This document shows, one piece after another, positions 1 through 7,679 of a stretch of DNA of 16,429 nucleotides. The notes below the pieces were generated by a model. That model did no database searches, had not been told where the DNA came from, and saw nothing but the letters and a program-made list of their open reading frames with translations. Made by a program: the position numbers and the translations under genes. This stretch comes from XN24 sp964462675 (lineage in GTDB: Bacteria; Pseudomonadota; Gammaproteobacteria; Steroidobacterales; XN24), in assembly GCA_964462675.1 (NCBI GenBank), contig CAYWYS010000053.1, positions 1-16,429 of the forward strand, given 5' to 3'. Each line of letters opens with the position of its first letter. Position 1 is the stretch's first letter.

Positions 1-588
1 CAGGGCGACGACGTGCTGCGCTCCGCGTCCTTGCGCGAGATGCACCGGGTGCAGTGGGTCGATCCCGACTGGAAGACCACGCGGGGTCTCGGCTTCAGTG
101 TCTTGCGCGAGGGCGAGCGGACCTTCGTGCGCCACAGCGGCGGGTGTCCCGGCTATTACAGCGAGTTCCGGCTGGAGCCGGCCACGCGGATCGGCGTCAT
201 CGCCCTGAGCAACGCGATCGGTGCCGAGGTCGGTTTCTATGCGGCCAAGGCCTTCGACCTGGTGGGTCCCGCGGTGTCCGCCGCGCTTGAGGCGCCCGGC
301 GATCCCCCGCAACGTGATGCCGGGCTGGACCGCTACACGGGTGTGTACGACAGCATCTGGGACCAGGCCGCAGTCGTCCGCTGGGGAGATGGACTCGCGA
401 TCCTCGAGCTGACCAGTCGTGACCCGCGGAACGACCTCCAGGTATTCCGGCGCACCGGCGAGCACACCTTCCAGAGGGTGCGCAGCGACGACCAGTCGCC
501 CGGTGAGACGGTGGTCTTCGAGGTGGGCGAGGACGGCGCCGTGCGCCGCTTCCAGCAGCACAGCATCTGGCAGGACAAGCTGCGATGA
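1..588 (+). CDS. Serine hydrolase (beta-lactamase class C-like), C-terminal part
   Basis: The reading frame is already open at base 1, so only the last 195 residues of a longer protein are present. The sequence 'VRHSGGCPGYYSEF' matches the HxG-type third active-site motif of class C beta-lactamase-like serine hydrolases (the counterpart of KTG), followed by the expected strand 'RIGVIALSN'. The remaining ~100 residues ('YTGVYDS', then alternating strands) resemble the small C-terminal beta-barrel often attached to such hydrolases. The Ser-x-x-Lys nucleophile motif would lie upstream of the window. Family members are periplasmic or secreted esterases, peptidases or PBP-like enzymes; the substrate cannot be told from this part. 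The stop TGA (586-588) overlaps the ATG of the next gene (ATGA), which suggests translational coupling. Confidence 0.8.
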   Translation, partial: QGDDVLRSASLREMHRVQWVDPDWKTTRGLGFSVLREGERTFVRHSGGCPGYYSEFRLEPATRIGVIALSNAIGAEVGFYAAKAFDLVGPAVSAALEAPGDPPQRDAGLDRYTGVYDSIWDQAAVVRWGDGLAILELTSRDPRNDLQVFRRTGEHTFQRVRSDDQSPGETVVFEVGEDGAVRRFQQHSIWQDKLR

Positions 589-2333
589 GCCTGCTCGCCG
601 AACTCAAGCGCCGCAAGGTCGTCCGGGTCGCGGTGGTCTACGCGGCCACGGCCTTTGCCGTGCTGCAGGCGGCCGACATCATGCTGCCGCGCATGGGTGT
701 GCCGGACTGGGGCATCAGCCTGGTGATCGCGTTGACCATTCTTGGCTTCCCGATTGCGCTGGTGCTGGGCTGGGCGCTGGAAGTGACCCCGGACGGCATC
801 AAGCGCACCGAGGCGGCGCCGGCCGAGCCCAGCGACGCGGCGACGCCGGCGCTGCTCGGCAAGCGCACCGTGTTCGCCAGTGCCTTGCTGGTGGCCGTCG
901 GCGTGGGGCTGGGGGCGGGATGGTTGCTCAAGCCGGGCGCGCCCGGACAGGAAGAGAGCATCAAGCCCGTGGCGGGAGTGACATCGGACACCACGGTACC
1001 GGCTGTTGCGGACCCAGCGGACAATTCCATCGCGGTGCTGCCGTTCCTGAACATGAGTACGGATCCCGAGAATGCCTTCTTCGCCGACGGCATCGCCGAG
1101 GAACTGCTCGATGTGCTGTCGCGCGTCGAGGGCCTGAGGGTCGCCTCGCGCACCTCGGCGTTCTCGTTCAAGGGCAAGGACACGCCGATCCCGGAGATCG
1201 CCCGCCTGCTTGACGTGCGCCACGTGCTCGAGGGCTCGGTGCGCAGGCAGGGCCAGCGGGTGCGGATCACCGCCCAGCTGATCGATGCCACCACCGACGG
1301 CCACCTGTGGTCGCAGATCTACGATCGCGAGCTGGCCGACATCTTCGCCGTGCAGGAGGAGATCGCCCAGGCGATCACCGGCGAGCTCTCGGGCATCCTC
1401 GGCCATCGCCAGGTGACGGTGACCGCCCCGACCGCCCAGCTCGAGGCCTATGAGCGGTACCTGCGCGGTCGCGCGCGTTTCCACCAGCGCAGGGAGCTGC
1501 CGGCGGCGATCGACGACCTGGCGATGGCAGTCGAACTGGATCCCCAGTTCGCCGAGGCATGGGTCTACCTCGCCGCGGCACAGGCGGTGGCGCCCGGCTA
1601 CGTGAGCGATCCGGACGATGCCGCGAACGAAGCCCATGCCGCCGTGTCGCTGGAGCAGGCTCGGCGCCTCCTTCCGCAGCACCCGATGGTGCTCGCCGTG
1701 CGGGGATATATATACCAAGCGACGGGAGATCTGGTCCGCGCGCTGGAGCAATTGACCGAGGCGGCGCGATTGAGCACACAGGACTCGACGCCGGTCATGT
1801 GGCTGGGCCTGGGCCTGCTGCGCTTCCGCTATATCGACGAGGCCATCGCCACGCTGGAGCGCGCCGAGCGCATGGACCCGCGGGTCGGCATCAATGTGGG
1901 CTATCTCGCCATCGCCTACCTGTCGGCTGGCCAGCGCGCGCCTGCCGAGGCCAAGGCGCAGCTGGCGCTGGAACTGGGCTGGCCGGCCGCTCAGTTTGTC
2001 ATCTCGCTCGACATGGCGGCGCGCGGGGAGCGCGAGCGAGCCCTGTCGCTGCTGGCCGGCAGCCTCAGCGAGATTATGGGACGTGCGGACTTGCTGCTCG
2101 ATTCCGTCGAGCGCCTGCGCGAGACCGGCGGGGAAGCCCACGCCCGGGCCTGGTGGCTGCGTTCAGCCTGGCTGCCCACGACCGCCGCGCTGCGCGAGGA
2201 TCCGCGCTTCTTCGCCTTTGCCGAGGACTTTGGGCTGGCGAGGTTGTGGCAAACCCACGGCTACCCGCCGGGCCGCCAGCGGGACAATGCGCCCGGCGGC
2301 GACCACCTCGATTGCACTGGCATGCGCCAATGA
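585..2333 (+). CDS. TolB-like/TPR membrane protein, clade A, intact
   Basis: The 582-residue protein opens with 'MSLLAELKRR', a basic cytoplasmic segment. Two hydrophobic helices follow (about 13-32 and 43-65), closed by 'VTPDGIKR', and a third helix lies at about 96-115 after a linker. Residues 148-268 form a TolB/FlgO-like domain: 'SIAVLPFLNMSTDPE', 'FFADGIAEELL', 'VASRTSAFSFKG', 'HVLEGSVRR', 'VRITAQLIDA', 'DIFAVQEEIAQAI'. From about 280 on, TPR-like helix pairs follow ('AWVYLAAAQAV', 'PVMWLGLGLLRFR', 'GYLAIAYLSAGQ'). Relatives are often annotated as adenylate cyclase or TPR proteins, but no cyclase or kinase domain is present. A membrane-anchored scaffold or sensor is inferred. The start is fixed by homology to four paralogs here. 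It overlaps the hydrolase stop by 4 nt, with AGGA at 572-575 as a ribosome site. Confidence 0.88.
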   Translation: MSLLAELKRRKVVRVAVVYAATAFAVLQAADIMLPRMGVPDWGISLVIALTILGFPIALVLGWALEVTPDGIKRTEAAPAEPSDAATPALLGKRTVFASALLVAVGVGLGAGWLLKPGAPGQEESIKPVAGVTSDTTVPAVADPADNSIAVLPFLNMSTDPENAFFADGIAEELLDVLSRVEGLRVASRTSAFSFKGKDTPIPEIARLLDVRHVLEGSVRRQGQRVRITAQLIDATTDGHLWSQIYDRELADIFAVQEEIAQAITGELSGILGHRQVTVTAPTAQLEAYERYLRGRARFHQRRELPAAIDDLAMAVELDPQFAEAWVYLAAAQAVAPGYVSDPDDAANEAHAAVSLEQARRLLPQHPMVLAVRGYIYQATGDLVRALEQLTEAARLSTQDSTPVMWLGLGLLRFRYIDEAIATLERAERMDPRVGINVGYLAIAYLSAGQRAPAEAKAQLALELGWPAAQFVISLDMAARGERERALSLLAGSLSEIMGRADLLLDSVERLRETGGEAHARAWWLRSAWLPTTAALREDPRFFAFAEDFGLARLWQTHGYPPGRQRDNAPGGDHLDCTGMRQ

Positions 2334-2338
2334 GCAAT

Positions 2339-2394
2339 TTGCAGTCATTAGACTCAATGGATACGATGGATACAAATATATCCAGTGCGAGGTG
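2339..2394 (+). promoter_or_regulatory. Promoter and candidate operator of the fitA-like/PIN pair
   Basis: This AT-richer gap follows the 585 gene. TTGCAG (2339-2344) and TACGAT (2362-2367) are 17 bases apart and could be -35 and -10 boxes. ATGGATAC occurs twice with a 9-base period (2357-2364, 2366-2373). TGGATA (2367-2372) and TATCCA (2379-2384) form an inverted repeat around a 6-base spacer. GAGG at 2389-2392 is 7 bases before the antitoxin ATG. Antitoxins with a ribbon-helix-helix fold usually repress their own operon from such repeats. The box assignment is a reading by eye. Confidence 0.5.
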
Positions 2395-2399
2395 TCAAC

Positions 2400-2645
2400 A
2401 TGGCTAACGTCAATGTCCGCGGGCTTTCCGACAAGACCAAGGAGGCGCTCAGGGTGCGCGCCGCGAAAGCCGGCATGTCGCTCGAAGCCTATGCACGCCG
2501 TGCGCTGACCAAGGCGTCGATGGGCGACGGCGATGAGCCGAAGCCTGTCGTCGATCTGGCCGAGAAGTATTTTGGCGCCAGGCACGGTGTCGAACTCGAC
2601 CTGCCGCCTCGCTCGACGCAGCGCGAGCCGGTAGAACTTGCCTGA
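2400..2645 (+). CDS. FitA-like ribbon-helix-helix antitoxin
   Basis: The protein has 81 residues. The N-terminus 'MANVNVRGLSDKTKEALRVR' gives the short beta strand plus first helix of an Arc-type ribbon-helix-helix DNA-binding domain, and 'AAKAGMSLEAYARRAL' gives the second helix; this is the FitA pattern. The C-terminal half (from about residue 45) is the usual toxin-wrapping tail. The ATG at 2400 was chosen over a GTG at 2385 because GAGG at 2389-2392 is well spaced from it and the fold starts at once. A single base separates its stop from the toxin ATG, the normal order antitoxin-toxin. It should neutralise the downstream PIN ribonuclease and repress the shared promoter. Confidence 0.88.
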   Translation: MANVNVRGLSDKTKEALRVRAAKAGMSLEAYARRALTKASMGDGDEPKPVVDLAEKYFGARHGVELDLPPRSTQREPVELA

Positions 2646-2646
2646 C

Positions 2647-3069
2647 ATGATCGTCCTGGATACCAACGTCATTTCGGAACTCATGCGGCCTGCGCCCGAT
2701 GCCGGGGTCACCGCGTGGCTCGCCGCGCAGGATCCGCTGGACCTTGCCACCACCACGATCACGATTGCGGAAATCCAGCGCGGCATCGTCCGCTTGCCGA
2801 ACGGCAGACAGCGCAAGAGCCTGGAGGAGCGGTTTTCAGCCTTTGTCGAAGAGGCCTTCCCGGGCCGGTTGCTCGCTTTCGACCGGGATGCCGCCTACGC
2901 CTGCGGCGAGGTGTCGGCGGCGCGAGAACGAAAAGGGCTGCATGCCGATGCCGTCGACATGATGATCGCCGCGATCGTGAAGACCGCCGGGGGAACACTG
3001 GCGACGCGAAATACCCGCCATTTCGAACAGTGCGGGATTGCGCTCGCAAACCCGTGGCGCAGCGAATGA
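2647..3069 (+). CDS. PIN-domain toxin, FitB/VapC family
   Basis: The 140-residue protein begins 'MIVLDTNVISELMRP', the first strand of a PIN domain with the metal-binding Asp5. Glu42 ('TIAEIQRG') and Asp104 ('AVDMMIAA') follow at the family positions. The fourth site reads 'ATRNTRHF', with Asn122 where FitB-type proteins often have Asp; Asn is also common in VapC proteins. The C-terminus 'ALANPW' is typical of the FitB branch. Such toxins are Mg-dependent endoribonucleases acting on tRNA or rRNA in the cytoplasm. A TTG at 2638 is an alternative start, but ATG 2647 fits the family length. The stop overlaps the ATG of the next TolB/TPR gene, so toxin and membrane protein appear translationally linked. 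Confidence 0.9.
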   Translation: MIVLDTNVISELMRPAPDAGVTAWLAAQDPLDLATTTITIAEIQRGIVRLPNGRQRKSLEERFSAFVEEAFPGRLLAFDRDAAYACGEVSAARERKGLHADAVDMMIAAIVKTAGGTLATRNTRHFEQCGIALANPWRSE

Positions 3070-5035
3070 GCCTGTTCGCCGAACTGAAGCGTCGCAAGGT
3101 GATCCGCGTGGCCGTGGTCTACGCGGCGACGGCCTTTGCCGTGCTGCAGGCGGCCGACATCATGCTGCCGCGCATGGGTGTGCCGGACTGGGGCATCAGC
3201 CTGGTGATTGCGTTGACCATTCTCGGTTTCCCGATCGCGCTGGTGCTGGGCTGGGCGCTGGAGGTCACGCCCGACGGCCTCAGGCGCACCGAGGCGGCGC
3301 CGGCCGAGAAAATCGATACGGCGCGCCGGCGCTGCTGGGCAAGCGCACGGTGTTCGCCGCCGCGCTGCTGGTGGTGCTGGGCATCGGCCTCGGCGCCGGC
3401 TGGTTCCTGCGGCCGGCGAGCGGGCCGGACGTTTCACCGGCCGGGCAGTCGCGGCAGATCGCTGCCCCGGACGTTGCCGCGGAGACGTCCATCGCCGTAC
3501 TGCCGTTCGCCAACATGTCCGCCGACCCGGAACAGGAGTTCTTCGCCGACGGCATCACCGAGGACATCCTGACCCGCCTGGCGGCGATCGGCGAACTGCG
3601 CGTAATCAGCCGCACTTCGATCATGCGCTACAAGGGCTCGGACAAGAGCCTGCCGGAGATTGCCACCGAACTGGGTGTGAGCCACGTGCTCGAGGGCAGC
3701 GTGCGCCGGGCCGGCAACCAGGTGCGCATCACCGGCCAGTTGATCCGCGCGGCCGACGACGCCCACCTGTGGGCGGAGAGTTTCGATCGCGACCTGGCCG
3801 ATATTTTCGCGGTACAGACGGAGATTGCCGGGCACATCGTCGAGGCGCTCGCCTTGCAGTTGACCGAAGGCGAGCGCGAACGGCTGCAACACCAGGGCAC
3901 CGACAACGCGGCCGCCTACGAGCACTACCTGCTCGGTCGCGCGCAGCTGAACCAGTCATACAGTGATTTCGGCGGATACCTCGCGCTCATGGAGCAGGCC
4001 GAAATGCGCTTTCGCGCCGCGTTGGCGCAGGATTCGGACTATGCAGACGCTTGGGCCGGGCTGGCGCGTTCGCTGCTGTCCAGGCTCGGTGCAGAGCCGG
4101 AAAGGGCCGAAGCGAATTACCAGGCCGGGATAGATGCGGCGCGTCGTGCCATTCGGCTGGCGCCCGAGTCCACGACCGGCTACGTCTGGCTCGGCCGGGC
4201 CTATCTCGCCCGTGGCCTGGGCGAGGCGGCCGCCGAGCAATTCCGGCTGGCAGCAGAAATCGATCCTGATTCGATCGATGTGCTGTCGGCACAAGCAGGA
4301 ATCCGGGCCAGAGAGGGCCGGCTGGTGGATGCCGTGAAGTTGCTGGAGCGGGCGGTGCGAATCGAGCCAGGCGACACGAGCCTCCACAATCAATTGGGCA
4401 CGGCTTTCGCCAGATTGGGGGAACTGCAGCGCGCTCGCCAGGCTTACAGTGTCGCCTGGGGCGAGCTCGTGCCGCACGAAGCGCGCCTCGGCTGCATGTT
4501 CGGGGGTATCGCCCTGCAGGCCGGGGACATCGCAGCGGCCCGGGATCACGTCGCGCGTTTCCAGGAACTGGAACCTGACTCGCCGTTCCAGGCCACTTGT
4601 TCGCTTTTGTTTTACCTGCGAACGCAGGATCTGGTCAGAGCGCGCCAGCTCTTCGAAGACCGGCGTGAATACTTTGAGCAACGCGAGCCGCTGAGGGTCG
4701 CATTAGTGCTCACCCGCACGCAGCCGGACGCGGAGCTGGAGCCGCTGCTCGCCCGCGCCGAGCGGCGCTTGCGCGAGGAACTGCCGCGCCCCTGGGGCAG
4801 CACTCTCGAGTACGAGTTGGGCCAGATCGAGCTGCTGCGCGGCAATCACGCGGCGGCGCTGGCACGGCTCGAAACTGCCGTTGCCCTCGGTTGGCGCGCG
4901 TATCGTGAACTCGAGCTGGACATCACCTGGGACCCGATCCGCGAGGACCCGAGGTTTCAGGCGCTGGTGCGACACGTGGATGAAGACCTGGCCCGCCAGC
5001 GCGCCGAACTGGTCGGAGGAACACGGCAACCGTGA
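3066..5035 (+). pseudogene. TolB-like/TPR membrane protein, clade A, one-base frameshift
   Basis: The gene starts at ATG 3066, overlapping the toxin stop, with 'MSLFAELKRR' and a membrane module differing from the 585 protein at only a few of the first 81 residues. After codon 86 (3321-3323) the frame breaks: the 585 gene has GCGACGCCGGCG where this copy has GCGCGCCGGCG, so one base is missing between 3323 and 3324. The original frame stops at 3572 after 168 residues. The -1 frame continues to TGA 5035 with the third helix, a full TolB-like domain ('SIAVLPFANMSADPE', 'FFADGITEDIL', 'HVLEGSVRRAG') and TPR pairs ('GYVWLGRAYLARGLGEAA', 'NQLGTAFARLGELQRA'). Restored length is 656 residues. It is either a recent pseudogene or a sequencing error. 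The long downstream frame is well preserved, which favours a very young lesion. Confidence 0.82.
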
Positions 5036-5946
5036 ATCTCATTGCCGAACTCAAGCGCCGCAACGTGTTCCGCGTGGGGCTGTTCTATGTCGTGACGGCG
5101 TGGCTGGTCATCGAGGTGGCCGAGACGGTGTTGCCACTGTTCGACGTGCCGGACGGCGTGCTGCGCGGCCTCGTGGTGCTGCTGGTGATCGGGCTGGTGC
5201 CGGCGCTTGGCCTGTCGTGGATCTACGAGCTCACCCCCGAGGGCATCAAGCGCGACGTCGGGCCACTGGCTGCCGACGCGCAGTCGTCGGACACTGGCCG
5301 GAAGCTTAACTGGGCGACGCTGGCAGTGGCGGCGGTGGCCATCGGCTTCATGGCGACGGACCGGATGCGTCCGGAGCAGCCGGTCGCGGCACCGGCAGCA
5401 ACACCGTCGTCCGTTGCGGCCCAAGCACCGTCGAGAGCCACGGGCGCAACAGACCGCGCAGACCGGGCCGGCACACCGGATGCGGCGGATACCGTCGAAG
5501 CCGCATCCATCGCCGTCCTTCCCTTCGCCGACCTGTCCCCGACCGGCGACCAGGCGTACTTCTCCGACGGGATTGCCGAGGAAATTCTCAATGCGCTGGC
5601 CCGTGTCGAGGGCCTGGCGGTCGCCTCGCGCACCTCGGCGTTCCAGTTCAAGGGACGCGAGATCGGCATCCCCGAAATCGCGAGGGCACTGGGCGTCCGC
5701 CATGTCCTCGAGGGCAGCGTGCGCAAGGCCGGCGATTCGCTACGCATCACGGCGCAGCTGATCGATGCGTCCAACGACCGCCACCTCTGGTCGGAGACTT
5801 TCGACCGTTCGCTGACGGCCGAGAACGTGTTCCAGATCCAGGATGAAATCGCGGTCGCGATCACCGGGGCGCTCGGGCTGGCGATGAAGCTGGGTGGTGG
5901 GCAACTGGTGTCGTCCGCGGGCGCCACCGACGATATCGATGCCTAA
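5032..5946 (+). CDS. TolB-like membrane protein, clade B, N-terminal part cut by TAA
   Basis: The start GTG at 5032 overlaps the previous stop (GTGA) and has a strong GGAGGA at 5015-5020. The 304 residues hold 'AELKRRNVFRVGLF', two helices around 'VAETVLPLFDVPDG', 'LTPEGIKR', a third helix near 95-110 and a complete TolB-like domain ('SIAVLPFADLSPTGDQ', 'YFSDGIAEEIL', 'HVLEGSVRKAGDS', 'LTAENVFQIQDEI'). It ends at 'DIDA' followed by TAA (5944-5946). In the intact 12494 paralog the same place reads 'DIDAY', so TAC/TAT became TAA. The frame stays open after the stop for another 324 codons with the expected TPR part. As it stands the product would be a membrane-anchored TolB-like domain without TPRs. 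It is a probable nonsense pseudogene; the whole original gene would be 5032-6921 (629 residues). Confidence 0.85.
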   Translation: MNLIAELKRRNVFRVGLFYVVTAWLVIEVAETVLPLFDVPDGVLRGLVVLLVIGLVPALGLSWIYELTPEGIKRDVGPLAADAQSSDTGRKLNWATLAVAAVAIGFMATDRMRPEQPVAAPAATPSSVAAQAPSRATGATDRADRAGTPDAADTVEAASIAVLPFADLSPTGDQAYFSDGIAEEILNALARVEGLAVASRTSAFQFKGREIGIPEIARALGVRHVLEGSVRKAGDSLRITAQLIDASNDRHLWSETFDRSLTAENVFQIQDEIAVAITGALGLAMKLGGGQLVSSAGATDDIDA

Positions 5947-5949
5947 TCG

Positions 5950-6921
5950 TTGTACCTCGAAGCGCGCACGCTCTATCACCAGCGCAAGGACCTCGACCGT
6001 GCGGACGAGCTGCTGGGGAGGGCGCTGGAGCAGGATCCCTCCTTTGCACGCGCCTGGGAACTGCGTGCGCCCATTCCCACGCTCGCGATTGGTTACGGTG
6101 CCTCCAGCGAGACGCTGGAAAGTGCCGAGGCGCGGACGCGCCAGTATGCGGCCAGGGCGCTGGAACTGAATCCAGAGAGTTCCCTGGCGCTCGCCACGTT
6201 GGGAAAACTCCTGTTTGAGAAGGGGCAATACCTGGAGGGTTTCGCGGACTGGGCGACGGCACTCGATTATCTCGAGCGAGCGATCGATGCCGACCCGAAC
6301 GATGCCAGCGCATATATCTGGCTGGGCAACCTGTTGGAATCGACCGGCTTCCTCGAAGAAGCGCTGGCTGCCTACGAGCAGTGCGTCGCGCTCGAGCCCT
6401 TGTATCTGCCCTGCGTCAACAATCGCCCCTATGTTCTGGTTGCCCTGGGTCGTTTTGAAGAGGCCCTGGCCATGTACCGACGGGACCTCAGCAGGGGTCT
6501 GTCGCTCTACGGCTTCGGGCTGGTCGATCTCTGGGTGGAAATGGAATCCGATATCCTTTTCATGCAGGCCGCCAATCATCCCGAGGTGCTGCAAGGTTTT
6601 CCGCGCCAGGCGGAACTCTATGCCGCCCATCTTGATCCCGGGAATGATCACTCCGAGCTGTTGGCCGAGGCGTTGCCATACCTGCCCCCAACCCAGACCG
6701 ATGTTGGCATGACGATCACGAACTCGCTGCTCGTGCCGCTGGGTCATACCCAAGTCAAGTCCCTGGGTTCGCAGCTTTGGGACGACTCATTCCGGCGCTT
6801 CCGCCAGACCGAGGCTTTCAGGCAGATCATTCGCGACGCCGGGGTGCTGGCCTACTGGCAGCAATATCGCTTCCCGCCGCTGTGCCGGCCGGTCGGGTCC
6901 GACGGTTTCGAGTGCGACTGA
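5950..6921 (+). CDS. TPR half of the split clade B TolB/TPR protein
   Basis: This is the in-frame continuation after the TAA at 5944-5946. A TTG at 5950 could allow reinitiation three bases after the stop, giving 323 residues, but no ribosome site is visible. It contains TPR-like helix pairs ('ADELLGRALEQDPSFARAW', 'ASAYIWLGNLLESTGFLEEA', 'ALAAYEQCVALEP', 'YVLVALGRFEEALAMY'). The C-terminal signature 'FPPLCRPVGSDGFECD' matches the end of the 12494 protein ('FPPQCRPVGADDFACE'). Without the upstream part it would be a soluble cytoplasmic TPR protein. The simplest view is the second half of a gene inactivated by one substitution. Separate expression or readthrough cannot be excluded. Confidence 0.75.
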   Translation: MYLEARTLYHQRKDLDRADELLGRALEQDPSFARAWELRAPIPTLAIGYGASSETLESAEARTRQYAARALELNPESSLALATLGKLLFEKGQYLEGFADWATALDYLERAIDADPNDASAYIWLGNLLESTGFLEEALAAYEQCVALEPLYLPCVNNRPYVLVALGRFEEALAMYRRDLSRGLSLYGFGLVDLWVEMESDILFMQAANHPEVLQGFPRQAELYAAHLDPGNDHSELLAEALPYLPPTQTDVGMTITNSLLVPLGHTQVKSLGSQLWDDSFRRFRQTEAFRQIIRDAGVLAYWQQYRFPPLCRPVGSDGFECD

Positions 6922-6945
6922 CATGATATCATGTGCTCTACATGA
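6918..6945 (+). promoter_or_regulatory. 14-bp perfect palindrome before the second TA pair
   Basis: ACATGATATCATGT (6921-6934) is a perfect 14-base palindrome that begins inside the stop codon of the preceding gene. Its half ACATGA recurs at 6940-6945. CTGACA at 6918-6923 resembles a -35 box; a matching -10 is weak. The position directly before an antitoxin gene suggests an operator bound by the ribbon-helix-helix antitoxin. Confidence 0.55.
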
Positions 6946-6960
6946 AAGATGGGTAATCAC

Positions 6961-7191
6961 ATGTCAAGCATGATCCAGATCCGCAATGTCCCGGTGCAGG
7001 TCCACCGCGCGCTGAAGGCGCGCGCGGCGCTGGCGGGCAAGAGCATGAGCGAACTGATCCTGGAAGAGTTGCAGGCGATGCTGGCGCTGCCTTCGGAACA
7101 GGAGTTGCGCGAACGGCTGGAACAGGCCGAGCCATTCGCCATGAAGAAATCGTCGGCCGGATTGATTCGCCGCGAGCGTGACGCGGCGTGA
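6961..7191 (+). CDS. Ribbon-helix-helix antitoxin (VapB/FitA-like)
   Basis: The protein has 76 residues. 'MIQIRNVPVQVHRALKARAA' and 'LAGKSMSELILEEL' make the strand-helix-helix of an Arc/FitA-type DNA-binding domain, and the rest is a charged tail that would bind the toxin. Three in-frame ATGs exist (6949, 6961, 6970). 6961 is preferred because a start at 6949 would fall almost on the predicted transcription start; the choice is uncertain and no clear Shine-Dalgarno is seen. The stop overlaps the GTG of the toxin gene (GTGA). It should inhibit the PIN toxin and repress the operon through the upstream palindrome. Confidence 0.83.
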   Translation: MSSMIQIRNVPVQVHRALKARAALAGKSMSELILEELQAMLALPSEQELRERLEQAEPFAMKKSSAGLIRRERDAA

Positions 7192-7583
7192 GCCAGGTCC
7201 TGGTCGTCGACGCCTCGGTCGTCGTCGACCTGATCGGGCGATATAGACCGCAGCCGATCGAAGCACTTTTGTGGGCGGAGGACAGCGTCCTGGCGGCGCC
7301 TGAGTTGCTCGACATCGAGGTCCTGCAGGCATTGCGCCGGCTCGATAAGGATGGCGCGATTCCGCCAAGCCGCACGCAGGTCGTCGAGCTCTTGCAGGCG
7401 CTGCGCATCCGGCGCTATCGGCACCACAGCCTGCGCGACGGCATCTGGTCCCTGCGCAAGAACATGACCGCTTACGATGCCGCGTACGTGGCGCTCGCGC
7501 GTCTGTTGGGCGCAACGTTGGTCACGCGGGACGAGAAGCTGGCCCGCACGCCGGCTCTCGATGTGCAGGTGACAGTCCCATGA
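7188..7583 (+). CDS. vapC: PIN-domain toxin, VapC family
   Basis: The 131-residue protein starts with GTG at 7188, overlapping the antitoxin stop by four bases. 'VLVVDASVVVDLI' carries Asp8, 'APELLDIEVLQAL' Glu44, 'MTAYDAAYVALA' Asp97 and 'LVTRDEKLAR' Asp115, which completes the four-acid metal site of active PIN ribonucleases. The length is normal. The 'DASVVVDLI' N-terminus puts it in a branch different from the 2647 toxin, so the two loci are not recent duplicates. Downstream, after 96 bases, comes a DUF6090 pair instead of a TolB/TPR gene. Confidence 0.9.
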   Translation: MSQVLVVDASVVVDLIGRYRPQPIEALLWAEDSVLAAPELLDIEVLQALRRLDKDGAIPPSRTQVVELLQALRIRRYRHHSLRDGIWSLRKNMTAYDAAYVALARLLGATLVTRDEKLARTPALDVQVTVP

Positions 7584-7679
7584 TCGCGCGCTCGGCATGG
7601 TGGAACGCCGTCGCGCCAGCGCTGTCTGGATCCGGTGGAGCAATATGTCGTCGGTTCAACTCAACGTGAAAGTAACGCA

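Noticed and set aside
1705..1715. GATATATATAC stretch as an internal promoter in the 585 gene
   Set aside because: It encodes a TPR-region 'GYIY' in frame; no -35 partner and no downstream gene start make a promoter role unsupported.
333..2141. Long minus-strand open frame of 602 codons
   Set aside because: It lies opposite the serine hydrolase and the 585 gene, whose domains are clear; its translation is Arg/His-rich low-complexity sequence typical of antisense GC-rich frames.
585..2333. Adenylate cyclase, a frequent label for such proteins
   Set aside because: No cyclase catalytic domain is present; only membrane helices, a TolB-like domain and TPRs are seen.
3306..3314. Programmed -1 frameshift at the AAAA run of the 3066 gene
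   Set aside because: GAGAAAATC is not a proper slippery heptamer for the -1 direction, and the alignment with the 585 gene places the shift a few codons later, at 3323/3324, as a simple deletion.
7635..7679. Upstream GTG start for the first DUF6090 gene
   Set aside because: The paralog at 14430 loses all similarity upstream of the ATG, and the extra 15 residues match nothing in the family start.
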